A stretch of DNA of 52,095 nucleotides from Oceanospirillaceae bacterium. Lineage in GTDB: Bacteria; Pseudomonadota; Gammaproteobacteria; Pseudomonadales; Balneatricaceae. The translations under genes were made by a program, and so were the position numbers. The stretch spans positions 1 through 52,095 of the forward strand of contig JABGSN010000007.1 of NCBI GenBank assembly GCA_018647765.1, in the 5' to 3' direction. This document shows positions 25,669 through 35,128 of the stretch, piece after piece (position 1 is the first letter of the stretch; each line of letters starts with the position of its first letter). The notes below the pieces were generated by a model. That model searched no databases, was not told where the DNA came from, and saw nothing but the letters and a program-made list of their open reading frames with translations.

Positions 25669-26298
25669 ATGACTTCAGTTTCCTTATCGAGTGCCAACAA
25701 TCTAAAAGTAACCCTTGCCATTACAGGTGCCTCGGGAGCGCAATACGGGTTGCGTTTGCTCGAATGTTTGTTAGGGGCAGGGTGTCAGGTGTCGTTGTTG
25801 GTTTCGGCTGCAGCACAGGTGGTGTTAGCCACAGAAACTGACCTTAAAGTGCCAGCTGCAACGACGGCTATGCAGGCCTTTTTTAATGACTTGTATGGGG
25901 CTAAGCCAGAGCAATTGAGCGTGTTTGCTAAGCAACAGTGGATGGCGCCCGTGGCATCGGGTTCGGGCGGTGGTGATGTGATGGTAGTGTGTCCATGCAG
26001 TACGGGCAGTTTGTCAGCCATTGCTTGCGGCACCAGCAATAACCTGATTGAGCGTGCCGCCGATGTGCACTTAAAAGAGCGCCGCAAGTTGATTTTAGTA
26101 CCACGCGAAGCGCCTTACTCAGAAATTCACCTCGAGCACATGCTCAAATTGACACGTATGGGAGCGGTGGTTATTCCGGCAAGCCCTGGGTTTTATAATC
26201 GCCCCCAAAGTGTCGAAGATATGGTTGATTTTGTGGTAGCACGAATTCTATCTCAAATCGGTTTGCCGCAGTCGTTAGTGCCCGCTTGGGGGGCGTAA
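25669..26298 (+). CDS. ubiX: Flavin prenyltransferase UbiX
   Basis: Makes the prenylated FMN cofactor used by the UbiD decarboxylase in ubiquinone synthesis. The FMN-binding [15 protein letters not shown] at the start, the [26 protein letters not shown] core, and [34 protein letters not shown] are typical of the family. 209 residues, complete. It follows its own candidate -10 box and precedes proA. Confidence 0.96.
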   Translation: MTSVSLSSANNLKVTLAITGASGAQYGLRLLECLLGAGCQVSLLVSAAAQVVLATETDLKVPAATTAMQAFFNDLYGAKPEQLSVFAKQQWMAPVASGSGGGDVMVVCPCSTGSLSAIACGTSNNLIERAADVHLKERRKLILVPREAPYSEIHLEHMLKLTRMGAVVIPASPGFYNRPQSVEDMVDFVVARILSQIGLPQSLVPAWGA

Positions 26299-26328
26299 CT
26301 TTTTTCTCTATTTGTCTACAAATCGCGC

Positions 26329-26348
26329 TATAATGTGCGCGCTATAAT
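26329..26348 (+). promoter_or_regulatory. Two TATAAT boxes 14 bp apart upstream of proA
   Basis: CGCGCTATAAT occurs twice in a row, placing TATAAT at 26329-26334 and 26343-26348. Either could be a -10 box for proA (ATG at 26376). No strong -35 box fits either. The direct repeat may give two start points or be a binding site. Confidence 0.45.
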
Positions 26349-26375
26349 TATTCACTATTAATACGAGAAAATGTC

Positions 26376-27644
26376 ATGTCTGTCGCGGATTACATGCAGC
26401 AATTAGGTGCCCAAGCTAAAGCTACATCATTGGTGCTTGCGGCTGCGCCGACCGTGACTAAAAATAACGCGCTATTGGCTATGGCAGATGCGCTTAATGA
26501 AGCACGAGAGAGCCTTAAAAGCGCCAACGAAAAAGACCTACAGGCCGGTCAGGCTAATGGCTTAGACGACGCCATGCTCGATCGCTTACGTGTTACCGAC
26601 GCTGGCATCGACGCCATGATGTTAGGCCTGCGTCAGGTGGCGGAGTTAGCTGACCCCGTGGGCGAGATAAGCGACATGAGTTATCGGCCATCGGGTATCC
26701 AATTGGGTAAAATGCGCGTGCCATTAGGCGTGGTGGGCATTATTTACGAATCCCGCCCCAACGTTACCGTGGATGCCGCCAGTTTATGTATTAAATCTGG
26801 CAACGCGGCCATTTTGCGTGGTGGCTCGGAAGCTAAGCACTCCAACCAAGCCATTGCCGCCTGTGTATCCCAAGGTTTGGTGACGGCCGGTTTGCCAGCC
26901 GCTTGTGTACAAGTGGTCGACACCACAGATCGTGCGGCCGTCGGTGAGCTAATCACTATGAGCCAATACGTGGATGTGATTGTACCCCGTGGTGGCAAGA
27001 GTTTAATTGCTCGGGTGAGCGCCGAAGCACGTATTCCAGTGATTAAACACTTGGACGGCAATTGCCATGTGTATATAGACGATGAGGCTGATGCCAGTAA
27101 AGCCATCAATATTGCCATTAATGCCAAAACCCGTCGCTACGGTGTGTGTAATGCCATGGAGTCGTTATTGATCGCGGCTTCAAGGGCGCAAGAAATATTG
27201 CCGCAGTTGGCGCAGGCCTATCAAGAGTTTGATATTGAGCTACGGCTGTGTGACCAATCCATGGGCATGATTAGTAGTTACCAAGGCAAAAAAATCAGTG
27301 CTAGCCAGGAAGATTGGAGTACAGAATATTTGGCCCCTGTGTTGTCAGTCAAAGTAGTAGCAGACATGCAAGAAGCGATAGAACATATTAATCGTTATGG
27401 TTCGCACCATACCGATGCTATGGTCAGTGAAAACTTTACCAAGGCGCGCTTGTTTATGGCCCAAGTCGATTCGAGCTCGGTGATGATCAATGCGTCTACC
27501 GCCTTTGCCGATGGCTTTGAATATGGCTTAGGGGCTGAAATTGGTATCTCTACAGATAAAATTCATGCCCGTGGCCCAGTTGGTTTACAGGGTTTGACCT
27601 CGCAAAAGTACGTTGTATTTGGTGATGGTCATATCAGAACCTAG
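26376..27644 (+). CDS. proA: Gamma-glutamyl phosphate reductase
   Basis: Reduces gamma-glutamyl phosphate to glutamate semialdehyde in proline synthesis. The aldehyde-dehydrogenase fold shows [14 protein letters not shown], the cofactor segments around [11 protein letters not shown] and the catalytic cysteine in [12 protein letters not shown]. 422 residues, complete. proB is not in the window. Its 3' end overlaps the start of nadD. Confidence 0.96.
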   Translation: MSVADYMQQLGAQAKATSLVLAAAPTVTKNNALLAMADALNEARESLKSANEKDLQAGQANGLDDAMLDRLRVTDAGIDAMMLGLRQVAELADPVGEISDMSYRPSGIQLGKMRVPLGVVGIIYESRPNVTVDAASLCIKSGNAAILRGGSEAKHSNQAIAACVSQGLVTAGLPAACVQVVDTTDRAAVGELITMSQYVDVIVPRGGKSLIARVSAEARIPVIKHLDGNCHVYIDDEADASKAINIAINAKTRRYGVCNAMESLLIAASRAQEILPQLAQAYQEFDIELRLCDQSMGMISSYQGKKISASQEDWSTEYLAPVLSVKVVADMQEAIEHINRYGSHHTDAMVSENFTKARLFMAQVDSSSVMINASTAFADGFEYGLGAEIGISTDKIHARGPVGLQGLTSQKYVVFGDGHIRT

Positions 27645-28302
27645 ATGCAGCGCCACGGTGTTGTTGGGCGGCACCTTTGACCCAGTGCACCAAGGTCATG
27701 TGAATTCCGCCCTTGAGCTGAGCCAGTATTTGAGCGGCCAAGCGACGCCAACGCAAATGGTGCATTTATTGCCCAACAGCCAGCCAGTGCATCGCCTTAC
27801 ACCTCAGGCCAGCGCCCAACAAAGGGCGCAGATGTTGGCATTAGCCACTGCTAAGTATGAGCAGTTGGCGGTGGATGAACGAGAATTATGTCGCCAGGGC
27901 CCAAGCTACAGTGTGTTGACTATGGCTGAGGTGAGGGCCGAAATAGGCCCGCAGCAACCGCTGATTTGGTGTTTGGGGGTCGATGCGTTCGCCGGCCTTT
28001 TGCACTGGCATCGTTGGCAAGAATTATTAGATTATGGGCATTTGTTAGTGCTCAGCCGGCCACAAGCAACGTGGCCGACTAATACCCAGCTGCTTACGTG
28101 GTATGCAGCTCATCAAGTAGCAGAAGCTAAGCAGTTATTGGCCTCGCCACTTGGACAGGTGGCTCACCTGAAATTAGGGCAGTATGCGGTATCTGCAACC
28201 CAGTTACGGCAACAACTGTGTACGGGGCAACAGCCTAGTGCATTATATTTAGCGCCTGCGGTGGCACAATACATTGCAGACGAACGCCTTTACGGTATAT
28301 AA
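27625..28302 (+). CDS. nadD: Nicotinate-nucleotide adenylyltransferase
   Basis: Forms nicotinate adenine dinucleotide, a late step of NAD synthesis. The nucleotidyltransferase motif [11 protein letters not shown] is present near the start and the second motif appears as [10 protein letters not shown] near the end, in place of the usual ISST-x-x-R. The start is uncertain: ATG 27625, TTG 27613 and GTG 27658 are all in frame and none has a good ribosome binding site, so translation is probably coupled to proA, which it overlaps by 20 bases. The order proA-nadD-rsfS-rlmH is conserved in Pseudomonas. Confidence 0.92.
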   Translation: MVISEPRCSATVLLGGTFDPVHQGHVNSALELSQYLSGQATPTQMVHLLPNSQPVHRLTPQASAQQRAQMLALATAKYEQLAVDERELCRQGPSYSVLTMAEVRAEIGPQQPLIWCLGVDAFAGLLHWHRWQELLDYGHLLVLSRPQATWPTNTQLLTWYAAHQVAEAKQLLASPLGQVAHLKLGQYAVSATQLRQQLCTGQQPSALYLAPAVAQYIADERLYGI

Positions 28303-28349
28303 CCGTGGGCAATTAATTGAATTATTATTGAAGTATTGGAATACAAATT

Positions 28350-28718
28350 ATGGCTATGCCCATTGAAGATTTATTAAAACTGATTACCAGCGCCCTAGAA
28401 GACATGAAAGGTAAAGACATTGTGCAGCTTGACGTACGTGGTTTATCTAATGTAACTGACTATATGGTGATCGCCACTGGCACCTCAAACCGCCATGTGA
28501 AGTCATTGGCAGACGAAGTGTCATTTCAAGCCAAGCAAAACGGCGTTGCGCCGTTGGGCATTGAGGGCGAAATGAGTGGAGACTGGGTGCTTTCTGACCT
28601 CGGTGACGTGGTGGTACACGTTATGCAAACCGAAGCTCGCGAGTTCTACGACCTCGAGCGTTTGTGGAATCCAGCGCTAAAACAAGAGTTATCGAGTGTG
28701 GTTGAGCCGCGCCCTTAG
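28350..28718 (+). CDS. rsfS: Ribosomal silencing factor RsfS
   Basis: Binds protein L14 of the large ribosomal subunit and blocks subunit joining when nutrients run low. The 122-residue product has [22 protein letters not shown] and [19 protein letters not shown], typical of the family. Its stop codon is directly followed by the rlmH ATG, with no bases between. Confidence 0.96.
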   Translation: MAMPIEDLLKLITSALEDMKGKDIVQLDVRGLSNVTDYMVIATGTSNRHVKSLADEVSFQAKQNGVAPLGIEGEMSGDWVLSDLGDVVVHVMQTEAREFYDLERLWNPALKQELSSVVEPRP

Positions 28719-29186
28719 ATGAAAATTAAGTTGCTTGCTGTTGGTACTAAGATGCCCAGTTGGGTCACTGAAGGCTACCAAGAGTACGCTCGACGGATGC
28801 CCAGCGACATGCAACTTCAATTGCAGGAACTGAGCCTTGGTTTTCGAGGCAAAGGTGCGGACTTAAACCGTGCTATTGCTAAAGAAGGCGAACAAATGTT
28901 GGCCGCCATTCCGTCACAAGATCATGTGATCGCACTAGACGTGTTGGGCAAACCTTGGAGTACGCAAGAGTTGGCCAAACAATGCGGTCATTGGCGTATG
29001 CTGGGTTGCAACGTTACCTTGCTAGTGGGTGGCCCAGATGGCCTAGCTAAAGACTGCGTGGCTCGGGCCGACCAGCGTTGGTCTTTGTCGCCCCTTACCC
29101 TTCCCCATCCTTTAGTGCGGGTTTTACTCGCCGAGCAAATCTACCGCGCCTGGAGTTTGCTCAATAATCACCCCTACCACAAGTAA
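28719..29186 (+). CDS. rlmH: 23S rRNA (pseudouridine1915-N3)-methyltransferase RlmH
   Basis: A SPOUT methyltransferase that modifies pseudouridine 1915 in helix 69 of 23S rRNA. The 155-residue protein carries [15 protein letters not shown], the cofactor loop LLVGGPDGL and the C-terminal [19 protein letters not shown]. It directly abuts rsfS and is 11 bp ahead of mrdA. Confidence 0.97.
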   Translation: MKIKLLAVGTKMPSWVTEGYQEYARRMPSDMQLQLQELSLGFRGKGADLNRAIAKEGEQMLAAIPSQDHVIALDVLGKPWSTQELAKQCGHWRMLGCNVTLLVGGPDGLAKDCVARADQRWSLSPLTLPHPLVRVLLAEQIYRAWSLLNNHPYHK

Positions 29187-29197
29187 CTAGCTAGCTT

Positions 29198-31099
29198 ATG
29201 CCTTGGTCAAAAATGGACACTCAGCGCAACGAGCTTAACCAGTTCAATAGTCGCTTGTGGTGGTCCCTTTTATTGATCGTCTTGGTGTTTTCTGGGCTTG
29301 TCGCACGCTTAGTGTATTTGCAAATTTGGCAATATGATCATTACGTGACTGAGTCGGATGACAACCGTCAGCAGCTACAAGCGGTGGCCCCTACGCGGGG
29401 TTTAATCTACGACACTAACGGAGCATTGTTAGCGGGCAACCGTGCTAGCCACAACCTCACCTTGGTGCCAGAACGCTTGCCCGGTGGTCGGAAAGGTGTC
29501 GATGCGGCACTAGCCGATTTGGCTCAAGTGGTGACTGTTGATGCCGATGACATCAAGCGTTTTAAGCGACGCATGAACCAGCCCCGTAGGCCTTATAGCC
29601 CAGTGGCGTTAAAGTTCCAGCTAAATGAAACTGAAATTGCACAAATTACTGTCAATCAATACCGTTTCCCAGGCGTTCGAATCGTCCCAGAACTGGTGCG
29701 CTATTACCCACTGGATGAAGGTTTTGTACACGCTTTAGGTTATGTTGGGCGCATTAACGACCGAGAGCTCGCCAATTTAGACGCTACCAATTATAGTGCC
29801 ACCCATCATGTAGGTAAGTTAGGTGTGGAGCGCTTCTACGAATCTGAGTTGCATGGCACTGTAGGTCACCAAACCGTAGAAACCAATGCTCGTGGACGCG
29901 TGTTGCAGGTGTTAGATCGATTGGAGCCGGGGCCCGGTAAAGACCTCACCTTATTCTTAGATGTGCAATTGCAGCAGCAAGCGGCTCAACTCCTGCAGGG
30001 CAAACGAGGTGCTATTGTGGCGATCGATCCAAAAACCGGTGGTGTTTTGGCGATGGCTAGTGCCCCCAGTTATGGTGCCAATCAATTTGTTACGGGTATA
30101 AGCCGTGCCAACTATGAGGCCTTACGCGAATCCGATGATTTACCATTGTTCAATCGTGCCCTGCGGGGGCGTTATCCACCGGCATCCACGGTTAAACCTG
30201 TGATCTCTTTAGCCGGTATTGATAGCGGCATGATTGCGCGTAACTATTCCATTTGGGACCCCGGTTTTTATCAGCTTACCGAGGGTGGCCGCCTGTATCG
30301 AGACTGGAAAGAGGGCGGGCATGGCCAAGTTAATATGCATAAGTCTATCGTTGAGTCGGTGGATACGTTTTATTATGCTATTTCGCATATCATGGGTAAC
30401 GAGCCGATGACCAATTACTTGGCTAAGTTTGGCCTTGGACAGGTGACGATTGCGGATCAACCCGAAGCGACTAAAGCGGTGCTGCCAACTAAACAGTGGA
30501 AACGAATTAAACGTAATGCGTCTTGGTTTCCGGGCGACTCGCTGAATATGGGAATCGGGCAGGGGTTTTTGTCTGCCACACCCACACAATTAGCAACTAT
30601 GGCCATGGTATTGGCCAACAAGGGTGAGTGGCATCAAATCCGTATGATTAAAGCCATTGATGACGAAGCTGTAACTAAGGTTAGTGACGTTGGCCGTAAA
30701 GACCCAGCCCAGCCGGCTAACGTGTCACTCAAGCGCCCTAGCGATTGGAACAAGATACACGCGGCGATGGTGGATGTGATGCATGGTAAAAAGGGCACGG
30801 GCCGGCGCAGTGGGGCTAACAGCAGTTATAAGATGGCAGGTAAAACCGGTACTGCACAGGTGTTAGGTATTAAGCAAGACTCCACTTATGATGCTGCTCA
30901 AATTGCCGAGCGTTTTCGTGACCATGGCCTCTATATCGGCTGGGCTCCAGCCAAAGATCCGGTGATAGCCATTGCGGTTATTATTGAAAATGGCGGTGGC
31001 GGTAGTTCGGCTGCGGCACCCTTAGCTCGAAAAATGTTTGATGCCCGTATGTTGAGCTTAGATAGCACCCTCCCCACTGGAGTGAAGGACGATGGCTGA
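29198..31099 (+). CDS. mrdA: Penicillin-binding protein 2
   Basis: The elongation-specific peptidoglycan transpeptidase of rod-shaped cells. It has one N-terminal membrane anchor (about 20-42), the PBP dimerisation domain, then the transpeptidase domain with S330-x-x-K333 (ASTVKP), an SxD motif at S387 and KTG at 549-551 (MAGKTGTAQV). 633 residues, full length. It overlaps mrdB by 8 bases. In E. coli and Pseudomonas it also follows rsfS-rlmH and precedes rodA. Confidence 0.97.
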   Translation: MPWSKMDTQRNELNQFNSRLWWSLLLIVLVFSGLVARLVYLQIWQYDHYVTESDDNRQQLQAVAPTRGLIYDTNGALLAGNRASHNLTLVPERLPGGRKGVDAALADLAQVVTVDADDIKRFKRRMNQPRRPYSPVALKFQLNETEIAQITVNQYRFPGVRIVPELVRYYPLDEGFVHALGYVGRINDRELANLDATNYSATHHVGKLGVERFYESELHGTVGHQTVETNARGRVLQVLDRLEPGPGKDLTLFLDVQLQQQAAQLLQGKRGAIVAIDPKTGGVLAMASAPSYGANQFVTGISRANYEALRESDDLPLFNRALRGRYPPASTVKPVISLAGIDSGMIARNYSIWDPGFYQLTEGGRLYRDWKEGGHGQVNMHKSIVESVDTFYYAISHIMGNEPMTNYLAKFGLGQVTIADQPEATKAVLPTKQWKRIKRNASWFPGDSLNMGIGQGFLSATPTQLATMAMVLANKGEWHQIRMIKAIDDEAVTKVSDVGRKDPAQPANVSLKRPSDWNKIHAAMVDVMHGKKGTGRRSGANSSYKMAGKTGTAQVLGIKQDSTYDAAQIAERFRDHGLYIGWAPAKDPVIAIAVIIENGGGGSSAAAPLARKMFDARMLSLDSTLPTGVKDDG

Positions 31100-32228
31100 T
31101 TTCCAGAGGTTGGCGCCGGAGGCCAGAAAACACCTGCGACAAGGGCCCGGGGTTTGGGTTAGGTTAAAGCTCGATCCATGGTTACTGATCTTGTTGTTGG
31201 CGATTATGTCATTTGGCCTCATCGTCCTCTATTCAGGTTCGGGAGCCAGTGAAGCCGCAGTACAAAAGCAGCTGGTGCGTTATGGTGTGGCGCTGTTGGG
31301 TATGGTGATTATTACCCAGATCAACTTGCGTTTGGTGCAGAGGTGGATGCCCTTGCTCTATGTGGGTGGGTTGTTATTGCTGCTTGCGGTGCTGTTATTT
31401 GGTGTGGGGGCAAAGGGCGCTCAACGCTGGCTATCGATACCCGGCCTACCCAGGTTTCAGCCGTCTGAAATTATGAAGTTAGTGGTGCCCTTAACGGTGG
31501 CGTGGTATCTAGCCAGTCGGCCAAGGCCGCCCCATTTAACCCATGTAGTGGTCACCATGTTGTTAGTAGCACTGCCGGTATTGTTAATTGCCAAGCAGCC
31601 TGATTTAGGTACGTCGTTGTTAATTGGTAGCTCTGGCATATTTGTTATCTTTTTTGCCGGCTTACTGTGGCGTTATGTGGTGGCGGCTATGGTGTTGGGT
31701 GCCGCGGCACTGCCGTTGTTATGGATGGGCATGAGGCCATACCAACAACAACGCGTGATTACCTTTTTGGACCCAGAAAGTGACCCCTTAGGCGCGGGTT
31801 GGAACATTATACAATCTAAAATTGCCATCGGTTCTGGCGGAGTTGACGGTAAAGGCTGGTTGCAAGGCACTCAGTCACACTTGGATTTTTTGCCCGAAAC
31901 CCATACCGACTTCATTATTGCTGTACTGGCTGAAGAATTTGGCCTGGTGGGTGTGTGCGCTTTGTTATCACTGTACTTTTTGGTATTAATTAGAGGTCTT
32001 ATTATTGCAGGCCACGCCGCCCATCCGTTTGACCGCATGTTGGCAGCCAGCTTAACGCTTACCTTTTTCGTTTATGTGGTGGTTAATATTGGTATGGTGA
32101 GCGGTGTGCTGCCGGTGGTGGGTGTGCCTTTGCCGCTGGTGAGTTATGGTGGCACATCAGCGGTCACCTTGATGGCCAGTTTAGGTTTGCTGATGTCTAT
32201 CCATGCCCGCAGGCCTCAACGCACCTAA
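31092..32228 (+). CDS. mrdB: Rod-shape-determining glycosyltransferase RodA
   Basis: The SEDS-family glycan polymerase that works with PBP2 in side-wall synthesis. About ten membrane helices; the conserved FQPSEIMKL, the KQPDLGTSL stretch and LPETHTDFIIAVLAEEFGLVG, which includes a catalytic-site aspartate, are visible. GAAGGA lies 2 bases before the ATG, inside the 3' end of mrdA. In relatives mltB normally follows directly; here the minus-strand operon ending with alr comes between, meeting rodA tail to tail with 13 bp between. Confidence 0.97.
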   Translation: MADFQRLAPEARKHLRQGPGVWVRLKLDPWLLILLLAIMSFGLIVLYSGSGASEAAVQKQLVRYGVALLGMVIITQINLRLVQRWMPLLYVGGLLLLLAVLLFGVGAKGAQRWLSIPGLPRFQPSEIMKLVVPLTVAWYLASRPRPPHLTHVVVTMLLVALPVLLIAKQPDLGTSLLIGSSGIFVIFFAGLLWRYVVAAMVLGAAALPLLWMGMRPYQQQRVITFLDPESDPLGAGWNIIQSKIAIGSGGVDGKGWLQGTQSHLDFLPETHTDFIIAVLAEEFGLVGVCALLSLYFLVLIRGLIIAGHAAHPFDRMLAASLTLTFFVYVVVNIGMVSGVLPVVGVPLPLVSYGGTSAVTLMASLGLLMSIHARRPQRT

Positions 32229-32241
32229 AGCTCAGGCTTAC

Positions 32242-33324
32242 TTACTGAGTGTATTGAATGGGCAACCGTTGCGTCACGCGAGTCATAAGCTCGTAGCCAA
32301 TGGTGCCGGCATGATGCGCCACTTCGTTAATGCTCAAACCTTTACCCCATAAACACACTTGATCACCCACCTCAACGCCGGTCAGGTTGGTCACATCGAT
32401 GGTGATCATATCCATGGACACGCGTCCCACAATGCTAGCCCGTTGTCCCTTAACGACTACGGGAGTGCCGGAGGCCGCACTGCGTGGGTAACCATCACCA
32501 TAGCCTATGGCGACAGTGGCGATGACCGAAGGCCGAGGCGCACACCACTGTTGGGCGTAACCTACGGTTGCTCCAGTGTCGATATGGCGCAATGATATAA
32601 TCGCCGAGCGAAGTTGCATTACCGGCTTTAAGCCAGTGTTAGAGGCATGTTCTGCGTCAAGGGGAGAGTTGCCGTAGAGCATGAACCCCGCTCTATTCCA
32701 ATCGCCATGGGCTTGGGGCCACGCCATGATGGCCGCCGAGTTAGCCAAACTGACCGGCTGCTTAAAGTGTTTGGTGGTGGCTGCAAAACGCGCCACTTGA
32801 ACCATCGTGAATGGATTTTCGGTTTCATCAGCGCTGGCGAAGTGAGTGGCAAATACCATGTCAGGTGACACGTTTTTGCTGGCCAGCAACTGTTCATAGA
32901 AGCCCCTTACTCGGGTTGGGTTAAGGCCCAAGCGGTGCATACCGCTGTCTATTTTTAGCCAAACCTTCAAAGGTGTGCTGACTTTAGCCTTGACGATGGC
33001 CTCTACTTGTACAGGATCTTCTACCATGAGCCAAAATTCGTGCTCGGCGGCAATGCTCACTTCGTCGGCGCTAAAGGTACCCTCTAACAAAAGGATAGGC
33101 TTATAGATGCCTGCCTCACGCAGTTGGATGGCTTCTTCGATACACGCCACACCAAATGCAGGCGCGAAAGGTTGCAGTGCTTTGGCGCAGGCCACAGCGC
33201 CATGACCATAGGCATTGGCTTTGACCACGGCCATGGTGTTAGATTGTGGTGCCAGTTGACACGCCCACTTATAGTTTTCTATCAGCGCAGCGAGGTCAAC
33301 CACCATGTGGCTAGGACGGGCCAT
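32242..33324 (-). CDS. alr: Alanine racemase
   Basis: PLP-dependent interconversion of L- and D-alanine. The 360-residue fold-type III enzyme has the PLP lysine K35 in VVKANAYGHGA and the catalytic tyrosine in TVGYAQQW, followed by GYGDGYPR. It is the last gene of the eight-gene minus-strand run, 12 bp after dat. Its place beside a D-amino-acid aminotransferase and D-glutamate cyclase genes suggests a catabolic (DadX-like) or balancing role, rather than only supplying wall precursors. Whether another alr exists elsewhere in the genome cannot be seen. Confidence 0.95.
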   Translation of the reverse strand: MARPSHMVVDLAALIENYKWACQLAPQSNTMAVVKANAYGHGAVACAKALQPFAPAFGVACIEEAIQLREAGIYKPILLLEGTFSADEVSIAAEHEFWLMVEDPVQVEAIVKAKVSTPLKVWLKIDSGMHRLGLNPTRVRGFYEQLLASKNVSPDMVFATHFASADETENPFTMVQVARFAATTKHFKQPVSLANSAAIMAWPQAHGDWNRAGFMLYGNSPLDAEHASNTGLKPVMQLRSAIISLRHIDTGATVGYAQQWCAPRPSVIATVAIGYGDGYPRSAASGTPVVVKGQRASIVGRVSMDMITIDVTNLTGVEVGDQVCLWGKGLSINEVAHHAGTIGYELMTRVTQRLPIQYTQ

Positions 33325-33336
33325 GGAAAGGTCTCG

Positions 33337-34194
33337 TTAGTAGTTAAATTTACCGGCGCTGTATAGCTTAGCAGCGCGTTCCCAAATAACGCCAGGTTTG
33401 CCGTCACCGACGGGCTGGCCATCTAGTTCAGTCACGGGTGCAATCTCTTTGCTAGAGCTAGAGATCCAAATTTCGTCGGCGTCAAAGACTTCCTGTTTGG
33501 TAATAGCGCGCTCTTCTACCGGAATGCTGCCATCTGCACGTAACACGCCTAAGGCAATAAGGCGGGTAATGCCCGGCAATATTTGGTGATCTAAGGCGGG
33601 CGTGATAACAGTGCCTTTTTTAACGATGTAGGCATTGCATGCACCACATTCAGTGAGCTCGTCATTGCTATTAAACAATAATACTTCGCCGCTGCCTTGG
33701 CTGTAGCCTTGTTGGTAATGCATGACATTGCCGAGCAAAGAGATAGACTTAATATTACATCGCTGCCAGCGTTGATCTTGCATACTGGTGACCTTATAAG
33801 CGTGTACTTTATCGCGTTCAGGAATAGGCGCTGCAGGAATTTCCGTAGGCATGGCAAATACCGTCGGTGCGACACCTTTAGGGTAAGGGTGGTGACGCTT
33901 GGTGTCTGCACCACGAGTCACATGCAAATACAAACCAACTTGCGGTGCTGGGTTACGCTCTATGAGTTGTTCACAAACTTGGCGCCACTCATCATGGCTC
34001 CAATTTAGTTCAATTTCTAAGGCTGCAAGTCCTTCGATCATACGGTCGATGTGAGGCCCAAACCCCACCATCCTGCCATCATAGGCAGGGATCACTTCAT
34101 AGATGCCGTCGCCAAATAAAAAGCCACGGTCTAGGGGTGAAATGCTGGCTTGCTCAATTGGCATGTAAGTGCCATTTAGATAAACAATGCTCAT
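33337..34194 (-). CDS. dat: D-amino-acid transaminase
   Basis: A fold-type IV PLP enzyme that moves amino groups between D-amino acids, classically D-alanine + 2-oxoglutarate to pyruvate + D-glutamate. LDRGFLFGDGIYEVI (21-35), the PLP lysine K149 in CNIKSISLLGNVM and TECGACNAYI (181-190) fit D-amino-acid aminotransferase better than branched-chain aminotransferase. 285 residues, complete. In several gammaproteobacteria, as I recall, dat sits between dacA and ybeD; here that place is empty and dat lies next to alr instead. Confidence 0.87.
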   Translation of the reverse strand: MSIVYLNGTYMPIEQASISPLDRGFLFGDGIYEVIPAYDGRMVGFGPHIDRMIEGLAALEIELNWSHDEWRQVCEQLIERNPAPQVGLYLHVTRGADTKRHHPYPKGVAPTVFAMPTEIPAAPIPERDKVHAYKVTSMQDQRWQRCNIKSISLLGNVMHYQQGYSQGSGEVLLFNSNDELTECGACNAYIVKKGTVITPALDHQILPGITRLIALGVLRADGSIPVEERAITKQEVFDADEIWISSSSKEIAPVTELDGQPVGDGKPGVIWERAAKLYSAGKFNY

Positions 34195-34216
34195 AGGATA
34201 ACTCTCTTATGCCACG

Positions 34217-35113
34217 CTACGTATTTTGTGTGTGTGGGGTTTGGTTGACCAGTTGGCTCGCACTGTCGGCTAACAACTGGGGTAATAATCGGTCTTCATC
34301 TTGGCGCCAGCCACAGCAAAACTTGAGTTTCGGTGGTGCGGGATCAACCTTAAACGAGATCAGCCGGCCGGCTTTAAGGGCGTCGGCAACGATCGGTTCG
34401 GGCAACAACGCAATGCCAGCACCTTGTTCGGCCATAGCCAATAATCCAGACACCGAATTGCTAGTATGGAATTTGGGTTTTTCCAATACTTGGCTAAACA
34501 GCTCTTGTAAGTGTTTGCCGGGGCCTGTGGCGCTAGGAAAACTCAAAATGGGCCAGCGACTCAATGCGTCTAAGTTTAAATATGACTCGGTTTTCATCAA
34601 CGTTGGGCTACCCACCCAGGTCTGTGGGTATGCACTCAGGGGTTGGGTTTTAACTGTGCTGGCTTGGCCCGTATACACCATCAAGGCCAGGTCTAGCTGA
34701 TGGTCTTCGAGCTGTTTATAGAGTGCCAACGAAAGGTCGATGGTGAGCTCAAATTGAATTAACGGGTGCTGTTCACGCCAGACTTTAAGTAAATCCCTAA
34801 GCCATAGGTGGGCCACTGTATCGGCAATGCCAATACGAAATACACCCTGCTGTGGTGATTCGTCTTGTAACTGAGCTTTCATCTCGTTGCTAATGGCCAC
34901 CAATCGTTCGGCAAAGGGTAGTAGTTGCATGCCACGAGCAGTGAGTTTGGTGCCACTTTGATCACGTTTAAATAGCTTTACACCTAGCTCTTCTTCTAAG
35001 GTCGCAATACGGGCCGAAATAGCGGGTTGTGATGCATGTAACTGTGCTGCGGCACCATGGAAACTGCCTAGGGTAGCGACTTTGATAAAGCTATTTAGGT
35101 TGCGAAGGCGCAC
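34217..35113 (-). CDS. LysR-family regulator inside the D-amino-acid operon
   Basis: A 298-residue regulator with the N-terminal winged helix-turn-helix (LRNLNSFIKVATLGSFHGAA ... QPAISARIATLEEELGVKLFKR) and a periplasmic-binding-like effector domain. LysR regulators usually sit at the divergent end of the operon they control. This one is embedded as gene six of eight, 15 bp after the DUF4392 gene and 22 bp before dat, so it would control its own synthesis. The effector may be a D-amino acid or 5-oxoproline (inference). A palindrome at 39293-39314 is a possible target. Confidence 0.88.
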   Translation of the reverse strand: MRLRNLNSFIKVATLGSFHGAAAQLHASQPAISARIATLEEELGVKLFKRDQSGTKLTARGMQLLPFAERLVAISNEMKAQLQDESPQQGVFRIGIADTVAHLWLRDLLKVWREQHPLIQFELTIDLSLALYKQLEDHQLDLALMVYTGQASTVKTQPLSAYPQTWVGSPTLMKTESYLNLDALSRWPILSFPSATGPGKHLQELFSQVLEKPKFHTSNSVSGLLAMAEQGAGIALLPEPIVADALKAGRLISFKVDPAPPKLKFCCGWRQDEDRLLPQLLADSASQLVNQTPHTQNT

Positions 35114-35128
35114 GTTTATTTCCTTTTG

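Noticed and set aside
26744-27127. 127-codon open frame on the minus strand
   Set aside because: Antisense to proA and low complexity; a shadow of the coding strand.
32229-32252. CTCAG / CTGAG hairpin between rodA and alr as a bidirectional terminator
   Set aside because: Only five base pairs, a nine-base loop and no T run on either side.
34209-34700. 163-codon open frame on the plus strand
   Set aside because: Antisense to the LysR gene, with no homology that I recognise; the LysR frame clearly codes.
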